64,000 bases of DNA, taken from assembly GCA_037576215.1 (NCBI GenBank), contig JBANDB010000004.1:6448001-6512000 (forward strand), in the 5' to 3' direction. The stretch comes from Armillaria gallica (taxonomy: Eukaryota > Basidiomycota > Agaricomycetes > Agaricales > Physalacriaceae). Under the pieces are notes generated by a model. It ran no database searches and was not told the origin of the DNA. It saw only the letters and a program-made list of their open reading frames with translations. Below, in pieces: positions 36,515 through 47,230 of this stretch. Each line of letters opens with the position of its first letter. Position 1 is the first letter of the stretch. Made by a program: the position numbers and the translations under genes.

Positions 36515-38597
36515 ATGGCGAAAAATGGATCCGGGAATCAGACACAGCGTCGATCAAACGGCCGGGTAAGTCGGACCGGTTCACCGTGTCACGCACTAGT
36601 CACGCTGTCACGTCTATGCAAACGAATCAGATTACTCCCAGCACGCCTTTCTCGTCCATCGTCGCCGTCGTCGTCGCTCTTCTCTTTGCCTTGATTTTGT
36701 ACTATACACGTGGAATGGTGAGTATGTTTCCCCTCCGTCATGTGTTATCCTAATCAGGTTTCGGCTCCAGAAAAGTACCAAATTTACAAACTTGAAGAAG
36801 ATGTCAGATGAAACTACTGCCCAATTCTGCAGTGTTACGGGAGCACAGTGCGTGCCCATGATATTCGAAATATACATGTACTAACATGCTGCATTTCAGA
36901 GCCAAAGATGCCAAGCGGTACCTAGACAAATACAAGCGTCTCGACGCGGCGTTGGATGCTTACTTTAATGACCCTGTCTCGCGTCGTGGCGGGGGATCAG
37001 CCACCGCGGCTAGTACAAGTAAATTGAATGCCTTATTCGACAAGTACAAGGGTGCGTCGTGGACAGATTTACGTAGATCCCGTTAATCGCCCTCGAGCAG
37101 ATCCTGACGGCGATGAGATAACAATTGACGGGACTATTAAATTCTGCGAAGACCTTGCTGTCAACCCTGAGGACGTTGTTCTTCTATCTGTAGCATATGA
37201 GCTGAAGTCAAAAAGGATGGGCGAGTGGGGGAGGCAAGGCTGGCTGGAAGGATGGAGAAGTCTTGGGTAAGAAGTGCAAAGATCATCTTGGGCTTGGCTT
37301 AATTCATTCGCCTTTATAGATCCGATAATATACCGGCGATGAGAGCCTCGCTGCCAAAGCTCAGTCAGAAACTCTCGTCCGACCCGGCTTATTTTCGTAA
37401 AGTCTACAATCACACTTTTGATTTCGGAAGATCAGAGGGTCAGAGGAGTTTAGGTTCGTCACGTTTACCAGTAGCTCCTCTTACTTTCACTGCTGTGATA
37501 TTGTTGACCTGCTCTTGCGGGTGGCCGACAGCCATCTTGTCGCAGGGTGATGACACCCTATGCCTGCTCTGGCGCCCTTAGATTTGCGGCTGTTTCGTGC
37601 CAGTCGAATGGAGTTGCAAGGGAAACGATTACGACGGATAAAAATATATGACCCAGCCTTGACCCCAGCAAAATCACCGTGTTTTCCCAACGCGATAATA
37701 CCGGCGTATTTTGTTGGGTTCGAGGTTTCTGGATGTTATGTTTTCTGTGTTCTCTACTTGACCTCCACGCTGCCTGGCCCGAAATAGTTTGCCAACTAGA
37801 CGCTTAGGGACCACTGGAAGATATCTTCCCAAATACCCGAGGGCTGCGCGTAATGGTCACATCGCCGCAGCGTACATCATCGGCGGGTGCAAAGTCACCA
37901 CCGTACCGGATTTTACCCGGGTGAAATGGTTTCTTCTGTCTTCCCAGGCAAATTCTGGTGGAAGTTGCTTCCTATCACATCAGTTGTATCTGGTCGTGTG
38001 CAAAATGTCTCCGCTAGCTGTGACTGACAGTCCATGCGTATTTCCTGGAGGATATCTTGGAAGCCCAAATCAGATTGGCTAACCAAGGTATACTCCAGGA
38101 AGCTTCGTCGTGTTATTCGTATTTCCGGACCTTCTGCTGAATTCTATTTTTTTTTGTAGCTATGGATAGTGCGCAGGCGTTCTGGGCTCTACTCTTACCC
38201 CACGGATTGAAAGGTGGCGCATTGTCCCATACGACGTCCACTGATGAAGACGATGTCGACATGGATGCGACTTCAGAGGAGGGTTGGAAAAATCAATATA
38301 CCCAATGGTGGTTTGAATACCTAGAAGCGAAAGGTGGCAAGGGCGTCAGCAAGGATACTTGGTCTATGGTCTGTCTGCCTCTTCGTCCAATTGCGGTTGT
38401 CTCTGAATGTTCTCGTCTCCAGTTTTTGGACTTCGTACGGAGCATCGATGCTAAATTTGAAAAGTACGACGCTGAGGGTGAGTGCGTTTCATACCTGCAT
38501 GCGCCACGAATACTGACATAATTTTACAGAAGCCTGGCCGTCCACCATTGACGATTTCGTAGAGTGGGCACGGGAGCGCTTGAAATCAAGTGCCTGA
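36515..38597 (+). CDS. DCN1: DCN1-like cullin neddylation protein with N-terminal membrane anchor
   Basis: DCN1 is the E3 scaffold that helps attach Nedd8 to cullins. The body starts MSDETTAQFCSVTGA with a UBA-like domain (KDAKRYLDKYKRLDAALDAYF). Then comes the cullin-binding (PONY) domain: EDVVLLSVAYELKSKRMGEW, GWLEGWRSLG, RKVYNHTFDFGRSEGQRSL, AFWALLLPHGLKGGALSH, KGVSKDTW and AWPSTIDDFVEWARERL. Two upstream exons (36515-36565, 36631-36717) encode a hydrophobic anchor (SIVAVVVALLFALILYY). Using the acceptor at 36770 (53-bp intron) they run in frame into the DCN1 body; the nearer AG at 36757 would leave a 40-bp intron with its CTAAT branch-like site almost on the AG, and would end in a stop overlapping the inner ATG (36801). 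The intron at 37454-38159 is about 706 bp, far above the local norm. Confidence 0.88.
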
Positions 38598-39293
38598 TTG
38601 CACTGCCCTTGCTTCTTGTGTAATGTGTACATTGTAAAGCAGTAGGTCAAGTATTGGAATATCACTGTATACATGGTCAGATGTAAGGATGGCTTCCCAA
38701 TTACCTGGTTCATGGTCCGATTCTACAAACGGTCATTGTTTCCGTAATACCTCAAGGGCATTTGAATGGCATTCTACCCTGGCTCATTCAAAATGTTGTT
38801 CTTGATGAACTTCGAAATCAACGCGATCTCTGAATTCGGTTCATCGAGAGAGAAGCGCAGTTGCTTGCATATGACGGTGTGATACGGCCGTGAAGACGTC
38901 GATGGCATACGTATAGAGTTCTCGGAACATTCTCCGGCTCTTCTACGATACTCCGCTTGTACGTCTGATGGGATGTTTCCTTGGGTTATCCGAGTTTGAC
39001 CTTCGAAATCATCTCACCCTTGCGTGACTTCCACTAACCGAGCGGATAAATGGCAATGGGGACTCTGCGGCACCGGGGGAAGGCCCGTGCGCTACCGCAT
39101 AGCAACTATCCATGGACGGATACAATGAACGTATGCATGGAGACTATGACCCTTACAAGACCCTTACAACATTTATGCCATCATCTCCATAATTGAACCT
39201 CGGCAAGGTACTCTTTAATCGCCATCACGTCCAGGAAACGTCACAGCCACCCATTTGCTCGCACTAATGATCCCAAAAGCGGCCTGCTACTAC
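38598..39293. other. convergent intergenic spacer
   Basis: Shared 3' region of DCN1 and the minus-strand peptidase. No gene or RNA seen. Confidence 0.45.
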
Positions 39294-41738
39294 TCACGCA
39301 GACTGGAACCAATCCCGGGTGCGTTCCCATCCAATCCGAGAAGCCTCGACACCTTCCAGGGGGTGGCCCTCTCCATCAAACCATAACAAATCAACTTTCA
39401 CCTTCCCCTCTCTGCCTTTTAGAGCGTGATAATATCCCAGCCCCTGCTTCGGGTTCACTCGACGGTCTGATCCACCGAGCATCAGAAGCACAGCCGCGCG
39501 CACGTCCTGTACGTACGATATAGGCGACGCGTGCTGTAATGCCTCATATTCTCGAGAACCAACAGTATACGGCGGCGACTGTGACATCTGGAAGGCATAA
39601 CCAAATTCACTAAAGTACCAATCCGGGATATCACTTCCCCAGACGTCGCCAGCCGAGATGACCGGGTTACGCATGACGGCGGAGGTAAATGTTTCGGGGT
39701 ACTGGCCGACCACTGGTAGGGAGGGAAGAAAGGAAGTGAATAACAGTCATAATTTGTGGTTGTGGGAACGTACAGTGAGCAGCGAGGAAACCACCGTGAC
39801 TTCCTCCCATCACGAATAACATCCCCGGGCCCTCTTGGGCCAGGCCAAGGGATAAAATATGTCGCACTGATGCAATACAGTCCGATACGTCTACTGTGCC
39901 GCATTGACCCATAAGAGCTCTGACGTATTTCTCGCCGAAGCCCAGAGAACCTGTGTAGTTCGGCTGAGAGATCGTGTCTGACGAGGACGCTTAGCTTTGA
40001 TTGTATGTAAGCTGCGGGGAACGGGGATACTTACAACCTTCGATGGCTAGAGCGGAAGTAGAAGGTACAAAGCCCGTTGTTGTGGTTGCGTGAGGCCCGC
40101 CATGCGGATTGATCACGCAAGGAAGATTCGCTTGATCCTTGCGTCGAACAACGATGGTCTCGGTGGGGAAATGATCGGGTATCTTGATGATCTGGACATC
40201 TAGAGATTGAAGTGCTCGGAGCACTGCGGTCGATAAGATCATCATCAAGAATCAGGATTAGGGAAGATAGCTTACTATCTGCAGAACTTGGACCAAAGGA
40301 CGCAAGATCTGTCCAGCTCTCGCCGATTCCGGGGACGTCATAGTCATATAGGATCAGCTCGCAAGGAATCCTGGGCGAGCTACGGGAGAGTACCATCCGC
40401 TGCTTTCCGTCTGCAGCGAGTAGGGTATAGCTCCAAAACTCGTCATCGCGCTTGTCTGTGTTATCAAGCACTCTGTCCAACTTTCCCGTTGTCAAAGAGA
40501 TACGTAGTATGTAGCTCCGAGAACCCCAAATTGATGTTAGGATTATACAGGGCTCGTCGTGATGAAGGATAAACGGATCTCGCGCCAATGCAGGTCCAAG
40601 ATAAAGTCCAGGGAATTCATCTTCCTTTGGCTCCCAAACTGATTCTACAAGTGTTCGAGGCTGTCCCTCCATGGATGTCAGGTCCATAATATGCAGAGTG
40701 GAACAAGAAGCGTGGGGACCGCCTGACGCATTGGCGATCCAGACCAAAATCTGTTGATTGTAAATGCGAGGAGATCGACACGAAAGGATGTCGGACGTAA
40801 GTTTGGTCGCGTTTGTGGGCTTTATGGTAAGAAGACCGTCCTTTGAATCTTTATCGCTGGAGATCGGAGAAGGAAGCTCTATTTTCCAGATACCGGAGGG
40901 ACGATTGAAGCACCCCTTGATTCCGAGGAGTCGATCGTCGGCTGTGCGCTCGTAACCGGTCGCAAACAGCGTAGCAGATTCAGAGAAGGGGCCAAAGAGC
41001 GCCTGGCCGTAAATAACTGGGTCATCAAAGGCGATACGAGATAAGGTATCGTTCCCTGGATGGTAAATGAACAGTACAGGGGTCTTCCTAGCAATTAGTC
41101 CTTCCCCGAACGAGGGTGTATACCGGAAGGTCTCTGTTTCCGGAGATTTTGCCTCAGCAGTATAAATAACCGAATCCTCGGGCGGCGAAAATGACAGAGA
41201 CGAGAGATATTCTGGAAATGATTTGAGATCCGGATTCAGGATTCAATATGGGTACCAACCGTCTCCAATGAAATCTCCATGAAGGTTTGTTACATCTTTC
41301 AGATGTACCAGTCTATCTTCGGCCCATAATTCGATGAAACGCTTCCCGTCCTTCGACCTCAGAACGACACGGTACTTTAGGGTCGGAGACAGTGATGAAA
41401 GTACCACATCGCTGACATCTTGAGGCAGCGAAGACAGGATGGCTCCCTGTGACGTGTAGACGGACTTTGATATGGTACGCTTGGCATTACGAACATGATC
41501 TCGGATCGAGGTAGTAATTTCGACGCCTAGACAGTATAGAGGTGATAAATATACCTTTCACCGAGGAGGTAGCATCAAGTCGTAAGCGCCTTACCAGTAG
41601 AATTATTATTAGCAGACTGAAGAAACTGCGCTCCGACCGGAACCGGAAGCTCGGCAAGTTCTCTGTAAATAGCCTGTAATTGGAGGTGTGAGATCACTGA
41701 GATGTATGGCTGCCATGGTGTAGACTTACCGAACCCAT
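39294..41738 (-). CDS. acylaminoacyl-peptidase (S9C serine peptidase)
   Basis: Cytosolic serine peptidase of the prolyl oligopeptidase clan that removes N-acylated residues from peptides. The start at 41738 (MGS, then intron) leads to AIYRELAELPVPVGAQFL. The N-terminal half is a beta-propeller (VRNAKRTISKSVYTSQGAI, LIARKTPVLFIYHPGN, RSPRIYNQQILVWIANASG). The C-terminal alpha/beta-hydrolase domain has INPHGGPHA (oxyanion region), the nucleophile in FVMGGSHGGFLAAH, the Asp in LLMLGGSDRRVNP and the His in WFDGEGHPLEG: a complete catalytic triad. About 700 residues after splicing at least seven introns (for example near 39715-39765, 39975-40032, 40215-40275, 41218-41265, 41527-41595 and 41665-41730). 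The gene is divergent from the uncharacterised gene at 42392. Confidence 0.92.
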
Positions 41739-42391
41739 TCTGTGCTAGATGGCTGTACTTAGTTGAAGCGTACAGTTTTGATAAGATTACTGATTACCAG
41801 TAATTGATCCGCAGCGGTTATTGATCCAACCGTGCACGTTTTCTTGACAATACCGCGATGCAGGGCTGTAGTCTCCCCTAGGCAGACTCTTAATCTCTTG
41901 ACAAGCAAGCAGTCGAGATTTGATCAGACCAGGGCTGTCTAAGTGAACATAGAGATACCGGGAAAGTACGCAGAAAAGCCGAATTTGGGACAGGTGCCGG
42001 AAACGGCCTGCCCTAAAGTCCTTATTCATTCAGACTCGCACGGTCTTGTATCTCGCCGACACTACCGCTGGCCTCTCAGCTCTGAAATCTCTATGTTCGA
42101 TCGTCTCATCCTTTTCTACGGCCGATACAATGCGCAACCGTGACATAGTTGACAACTTTTAATCTTGCGAATGCTAGGAGATTTTTTTGGTCAAAATTTA
42201 AAAAGAATGCATCTCCCCCCTCCCTCCCTCCCAAAAAAACCCTTTGGTCTGTCAACGCTCTTGCCGTGTTGCCATGCTTGTTATAACAACTTTTATTTAT
42301 CAAATTATTTCAGCCGAACAACTGCACGATCACGTGATAAGCCGTGTATTGGCAATTTCATGGTTTCACATCTTCCGTCTGACCTCCAGCC
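41739..42391. other. divergent promoter region
   Basis: 650 bp between two divergent starts. It contains a C-rich tract (42213-42240). No RNA gene or ORF supported. Confidence 0.4.
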
Positions 42392-43411
42392 ATGGAAACT
42401 TCACTGACCATTCCTACGGATGAACAAGTCCTCTACGAATTGGACAATTACAAGGAGTCACTGAGCCGCTCAAGGATTCTGGATGGGATGCGCAGCAAAA
42501 ACAACTGGTCTCTCTCAGATGCACGTCTCAAACGACTGATGTCTAAGAAAGATAGTATCCGCAGCTGTGCTGTGCCTAGAGTGACCGGCAGCGTCGACTT
42601 CTCGGAAGCGGATAATTCACTATTGCTAACATACAGCAACGCCCTGACACAGTATCGTTCCGACTTTCCGGTTCTTCTGGATTCCCCGTATTCGCAGACA
42701 TCGTCAGTCTCAGAAGCCACAGATCTTCCACCTCCTAGTTTGCCGAAGGATGCGCTAGGAGCACAACTCCGATTCTTCGATAACAACCCGCGTCATTTCT
42801 TCATTTTGTATGGACGAGGGGAATATGACTACGCCGCTGGACACAATACTCAGATATCAATGTTGCATATGGTAGGAGTCTGCTAATATTTTACCGATTT
42901 ATCCTTTACCGTGCATACCAGATTATTCAAAAACGCATACTAGAATTAATCACAGGAAAGTCGAGACCTCTGTCCGAGGAGGATCAGGAAATGATGAACA
43001 GGTGGGCGGGCGTACAAACATTCTTCGAATATTACGAGGCCGCAGGGAAGAAATCAGGACTTCCTGCAAGCGATGTAGGGCGCCAGTTCGAAGCCGAGTG
43101 CGTCTCGCTGATGCTCATCGTGTAACTTATTGACCTTCTTCAGGTACGGCGTCAATATCCTCGCTCGACGTACATCGGAGCAGAACGATCCCAGGTGGCG
43201 CAATGCCTACGACAGGGCAAAAGAGTCCATCCACAAGAAATATATGTTACCTATATTGAAACAGTTATCCCAACATCCGAAAACACGAGGAACCGTGCCC
43301 GTAGACAGTAATGGTGAACCGATATACGACCCAAAGGTGCACGGGAGATTTGCCTTCATTATTACGAAAGTGAGTAAGAAGACGGGGAAGGCGTGTGGGG
43401 ATTTGCCTTAA
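42392..43411 (+). CDS. uncharacterised basidiomycete protein (has an inverted pseudogene copy)
   Basis: Three exons (introns 42872-42921 and 43098-43143) encode about 305 residues starting METSLTIPTDEQVLYELDN. I recognise no domain. Notable blocks are FPVLLDSPYSQTSS, LRFFDNNPRHFFILYGRGEY, DYAAGHNTQISMLHM and RWAGVQTFFEYYEAAGKK. Predicted soluble, no signal peptide. A near-identical but broken copy lies on the opposite strand at 60665-61405, which keeps both introns, so it arose by DNA duplication. The product could be a small enzyme or a regulatory protein, but nothing visible decides this. Confidence 0.7.
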
Positions 43412-43778
43412 TCTTGGTAAGCCTTCTGTATTAAGCGTAGTCGTATATTGAGCCACTGAAGAAGAGAACAGTGACGAAGCCCTTTTATTCATCGACGGTA
43501 TCGAGTAATCAGGCGAAGAGGAAATACCTTAATCTCTTCTGGCTGTATCCAGTGGTCTCCAAAAGTAGGTGCATTATAGTGAACCGTGGTCCGGGGTGGC
43601 TGGTGAGATGCTGCATGGAATGGGACTCTTTTCTTATCCAAGAGGAGAATACAACAGACTTCAGTGTCTCTAATCATCTTCTGTCATCGTTATTCTTGGC
43701 ATGGATTACACCGCGAAGGTGTTGATATCGAAGACACGACAGACTTGCTTTTTGAGCTTTTTATTAACATCGTGTACC

Positions 43779-43836
43779 CTCTGATAGACTATCGGATAGT
43801 GTACCCGGCGCAGTTGGGTTCGACTCCTAATCAGAG
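43779..43836 (+). repeat. tRNA-like SINE-type element A1
   Basis: A 58-nt segment with a perfect 7-bp closing stem (CTCTGAT/ATCAGAG) and a Pol III B-box region (GGGTTCGACTCC) in a T-arm. The D and anticodon arms are too short for a real tRNA. Confidence 0.65.
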
Positions 43837-44291
43837 AGCTTGATATGGCATATCTCCAGCAAACTTTAGTTTTGCTCAGTTAAACTTAACCCTCCGATAC
43901 TAACTGTGGTGACTGTGCAGTTCCTATTGAGAGATGGTATTGAGCAACGGACCAAGCACACAATTAGCAACTCTTCACGTGTCTCTGACCGAGAGTCGAC
44001 GTACCTACCTACAACCACTTCGGCCCCTCCTGTAGCCAAGGACCGTGTCTCGGATTGGTGTGCGGCTAAGTTGGAACTTGGCTCGTGGTGAAAGGCAATA
44101 ACAGAGTATCAAATAATGGCACTTTGTCTCTCTTTCTCCTGCAAATGAGGTATCGATTGGTATTTTTCGTAGTACCCATTTCTTCGTGCAGACAAATAGT
44201 CGCACCTCTTCGCTGTGAATATGATGTGCATGTACGACTCCCAGTCAGAGAGTGATGGGTCAACCGCAGAGTTGTCGGCCTCAGGTCATCT

Positions 44292-44356
44292 CTCTGATAG
44301 ATTATCGGATATTATACTTGCACGTGGCAACAGCTGGGTTCGACTCCCAGTCAGAG
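44292..44356 (+). repeat. tRNA-like SINE-type element A2
   Basis: Same family: CTCTGAT...GTCAGAG ends, GCTGGGTTCGACTCCCAG T-arm with a perfect 5-bp stem. A run of T residues starts about 25 bases after the end, a likely Pol III stop. Confidence 0.7.
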
Positions 44357-44638
44357 AGCTGGGAAGAGGGTACATAAAGGTTTTTTTTTCCCGCCGCTGT
44401 TCAAATACCTCTTATGCTTGCTATCGAGATCAGAAACAACTCCTCTAGCGGGTCCAGACTCGCGCTTGTCGGCAACAATCCAACTTGTTTAGGTGCAGAA
44501 GAAATGACAACTTGTTGTAAGAAACTTGGACTTTGCACCATGCAGCTCATGTCTCGGAGTGGATAACAGTCCGAGAGCAGTAGTTTTTCTCTTTCTCTCC
44601 AGAAAACGAGGATTAGTACTTTGTGCATAAGGTGACAT

Positions 44639-46317
44639 GTGGTCGAGCATCGAGGGGAATACAAGAGAGTATACGCAGCATTCAGCCTTTATCCTCCGAA
44701 AACACATCTCCTTCCCTCACCGAAACGCGCACCATGTAAGAAAACAGTCAAGGATGATGAGGACCTTCCGAAATTGCCGATGACGACGCTCTCTTCTCCC
44801 GGACAAGACACAATACATGGGTTGTCCGAGAAAAAGAACCAAGAGTCCCCTCTCCATCTTGATAGCTCGCCAAAGAGTGCCGACCAAAGTCTCCCTCGAG
44901 CCTTTCCAATTCTCCGGGCCACGCTATTCAACGGCAGACTCGTCATCAGTAACCAGCTCGCCCTCTCTGCACTCAGATGAACGCTAGTCGGAACACATTC
45001 TGGACAAGGGACAGCCGCCCATTCAGAGGGGGGGGGGATAATGGTGACTTCGCGCGCACTTGATAAAATGATATCTCGTCGCCGGGGAATTGGAAGAGCT
45101 TGGCAGGGATTGCCCTTTGTTTGGGAGCAGGATCCTCTTCTGATGCAATTTCCCGGCACAAACAGCCGCTCCCCATCACAAATTTGGATGAAGACGAGCA
45201 GAGCGCGGGATCCATCAACGACTTGTCTTCCAGAACTGATCGTCCAGGGCTGCGACCCGACCATTCTGTAGTGTTGCCGAAGTTCGGTTCAGTTCAGAAC
45301 CGATACCTCTCGCCCAGAACGTGAACATGAACGTCTTTGGTCTTGGTGAACGCGAACGTGAACGTGAACTGAACGGACGTTCGCGTTCAATCACGTTCAG
45401 TTCACGTTCAGAACCCGGTTCAGGCTGGGGAGTCGGTATACGTCGATCTGTGCTTCCTATGAGGTAGTCTTCTCCACTACACTGATGATACTAGACTTAT
45501 AGAAGTCTTCCAGCGGTAGCAAGGCCTCACATATTCCAGCAGACAACTGATCTCGATGTTGTCCCAGTCAGACCATCTGAGGAAGGAGCAACCGAAGAGC
45601 CTCGGATGGTGGGATAGTCATATATCATTCGGAAGAGTGTTGGATACTCCGACCCATAGTCCTAAGCAGACTGAGAAAGGTGGCAGACCATTACGGAGAC
45701 GTCAACATTGGAAAGTTTCCCTAAAAATATCGTATTAGTGCTCGTATTTATCAGGCGTTCGAACACGTTCAGAGGGTGTTCGGGAGCCTTTGGACCGAGA
45801 ACCGAACGGAATATATATTAGCTGAACTGAACGTGAACGTGAACTGAACCCCACGTTCAGTTCTGACGTTCAGTGTCCGGACCGAGGTTCCAAACCGAAC
45901 TTCGGCAACACTACCATTCTGAGGATGACGGGTACGGAGATGGCGCTATTTCCCGTTGAAGTCGGCATAAACGGCTCGACTCGTTCCACCAACATCCTCA
46001 CTTTTGGACGAGCCACGGTCCAAGGCAGCATATATAGGAACCTGTGGTTTGAAGATGAAGCGGCATGGGGGAGGTCCGATGACTGCTTCGAATGGGAGAT
46101 AGCTACCTCCAAATATACACCGTCTCTCTATCTGCGTCGTCCAGTGCGCAGGCTTTCTTGCTTCGTCTTCTTGGAATTGGACAGCAGGATACTATTGAGG
46201 GCGAGGGAGAGTGACGTCCAGAAGCGAGACGACCTGAACAGAATTGGCACACCGTCTCCTTTCTTGGTGCCAATCCGACTCTCGGCTAAAGATGGTTTGA
46301 CTCCCAGCCGTCCATGA
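44639..46317 (+). pseudogene. reading frame split by a hAT element (possible dead gene)
   Basis: Plus-strand frame from 44639 is open except for one TGA (44978-44980), then reaches 45268, where the hAT element 45269-45913 interrupts it. Removing the element plus one copy of its 8-bp duplication puts the two sides back in one frame, which stays open to 46317. The encoded product has no domain I recognise; it includes STNILTFGRATVQG-type sequence after the insertion and a G10 run near 45028. A minus-strand frame is also open at 44689-45264, so a coding origin is suggested but not proven. Confidence 0.4.
45269..45913. mobile_element. hAT-type MITE (645 bp)
   Basis: Perfect 21-bp terminal inverted repeats TAGTGTTGCCGAAGTTCGGTT flank a 645-bp unit with the 8-bp target duplication CCATTCTG at 45261-45268 and 45914-45921. 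Both ends carry many GAACGTGAAC/GTTCACGTTC subterminal repeats, as hAT transposase binding sites often do. No transposase is encoded. Its TIR differs from that of the element at 14173, so it is a separate family. Confidence 0.93.
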
Positions 46318-46436
46318 ATGATCCTTTTCCATTGGCCTTGGAAAAAGTAGCCAGCACCGGAGTTCTCCCTTCCCACAGCGGGCGGTAAGACTCACTTTTT
46401 CAACGGATTATCGAGACAGCTTGAGAACCACCCGTC

Positions 46437-46491
46437 CTCTGATAGATTATCGGACAGTACACCTTCAGCCGGGTTCGACTCCCAGTCAGAG
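46437..46491 (+). repeat. tRNA-like SINE-type element A3
   Basis: CTCTGAT...GTCAGAG closing stem with a GGGTTCGACTCCC T-arm; 55 nt, the shortest of the set. Confidence 0.65.
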
Positions 46492-46499
46492 ACAGTGGA

Positions 46500-46954
46500 A
46501 ATTGCCCCTAGTATCATCCTATCGTGACGGAAATTTTCCTCCTGCACTCTACCCCGAGAGGTTCACACCCCTTGCTCCTTGGAAACCGACTTTGCTATCC
46601 AAGTCCATATCCAAGGAAACAAAACCCACTCTTCGGTCGTCCGTCAAGCCACGTATTACCGCTCGCCAAGTCAAATGCACGTATCCTGATCAGCCACAAA
46701 AGCGCGAAAAAGCCCCCCCAGCAGGATGCTGATCTCGGTTGCGTAGCCCTTTGCAAAGAAAACGATTTCGGCTTTTCCGAAGTCACTCCTCCACCGAGCC
46801 CATCTAAATAAGCTGTGGCCGCCACCGGGCATCGGCGATGTGGATGAGAGAGACGTATCTGGTACGTTTGAACTTGCGGAGTCCTCTGTTTCGAGTTTGG
46901 AAAACTACGCAGAGAAGGGTGACGAGGAGGAAAAGGATTCGGAGCAAATGTAAC
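46500..46954 (+). other. possible exon remnant(s)
   Basis: Plus-strand frames here have protein-like composition: SKSISKETKPTLRSSVKPR, then FSEVTPPPSPSK, and an acidic end LENYAEKGDEEEKDSEQM before a TAA. They are not joined by an obvious splice model and no family is recognised. The stretch 46955-47230 holds nothing further. Confidence 0.25.
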
Positions 46955-47230
46955 TCGTAGGAAGTATCGAACACGTTGCTATTCTGCCAAGTGAGACGTA
47001 CTAACCCCGTGAGTGGGTCTGTAGAGTGATGCGTGCTTGTCGCGGAAGTACGTTGTCAGTATCATTTTGAACATCATCACAAGAGTCTATCAGTTGGACG
47101 AAACCAAGATGCCATCGGTTTCTGGTGGATACAACTTCAATGATGTCTATGTGTAAAATGTAAGTAGTGTACATATATGTGCTGCGGTATGTGATGCTTT
47201 TCTACGGTAAATTAATTATTAATGCGTGCT

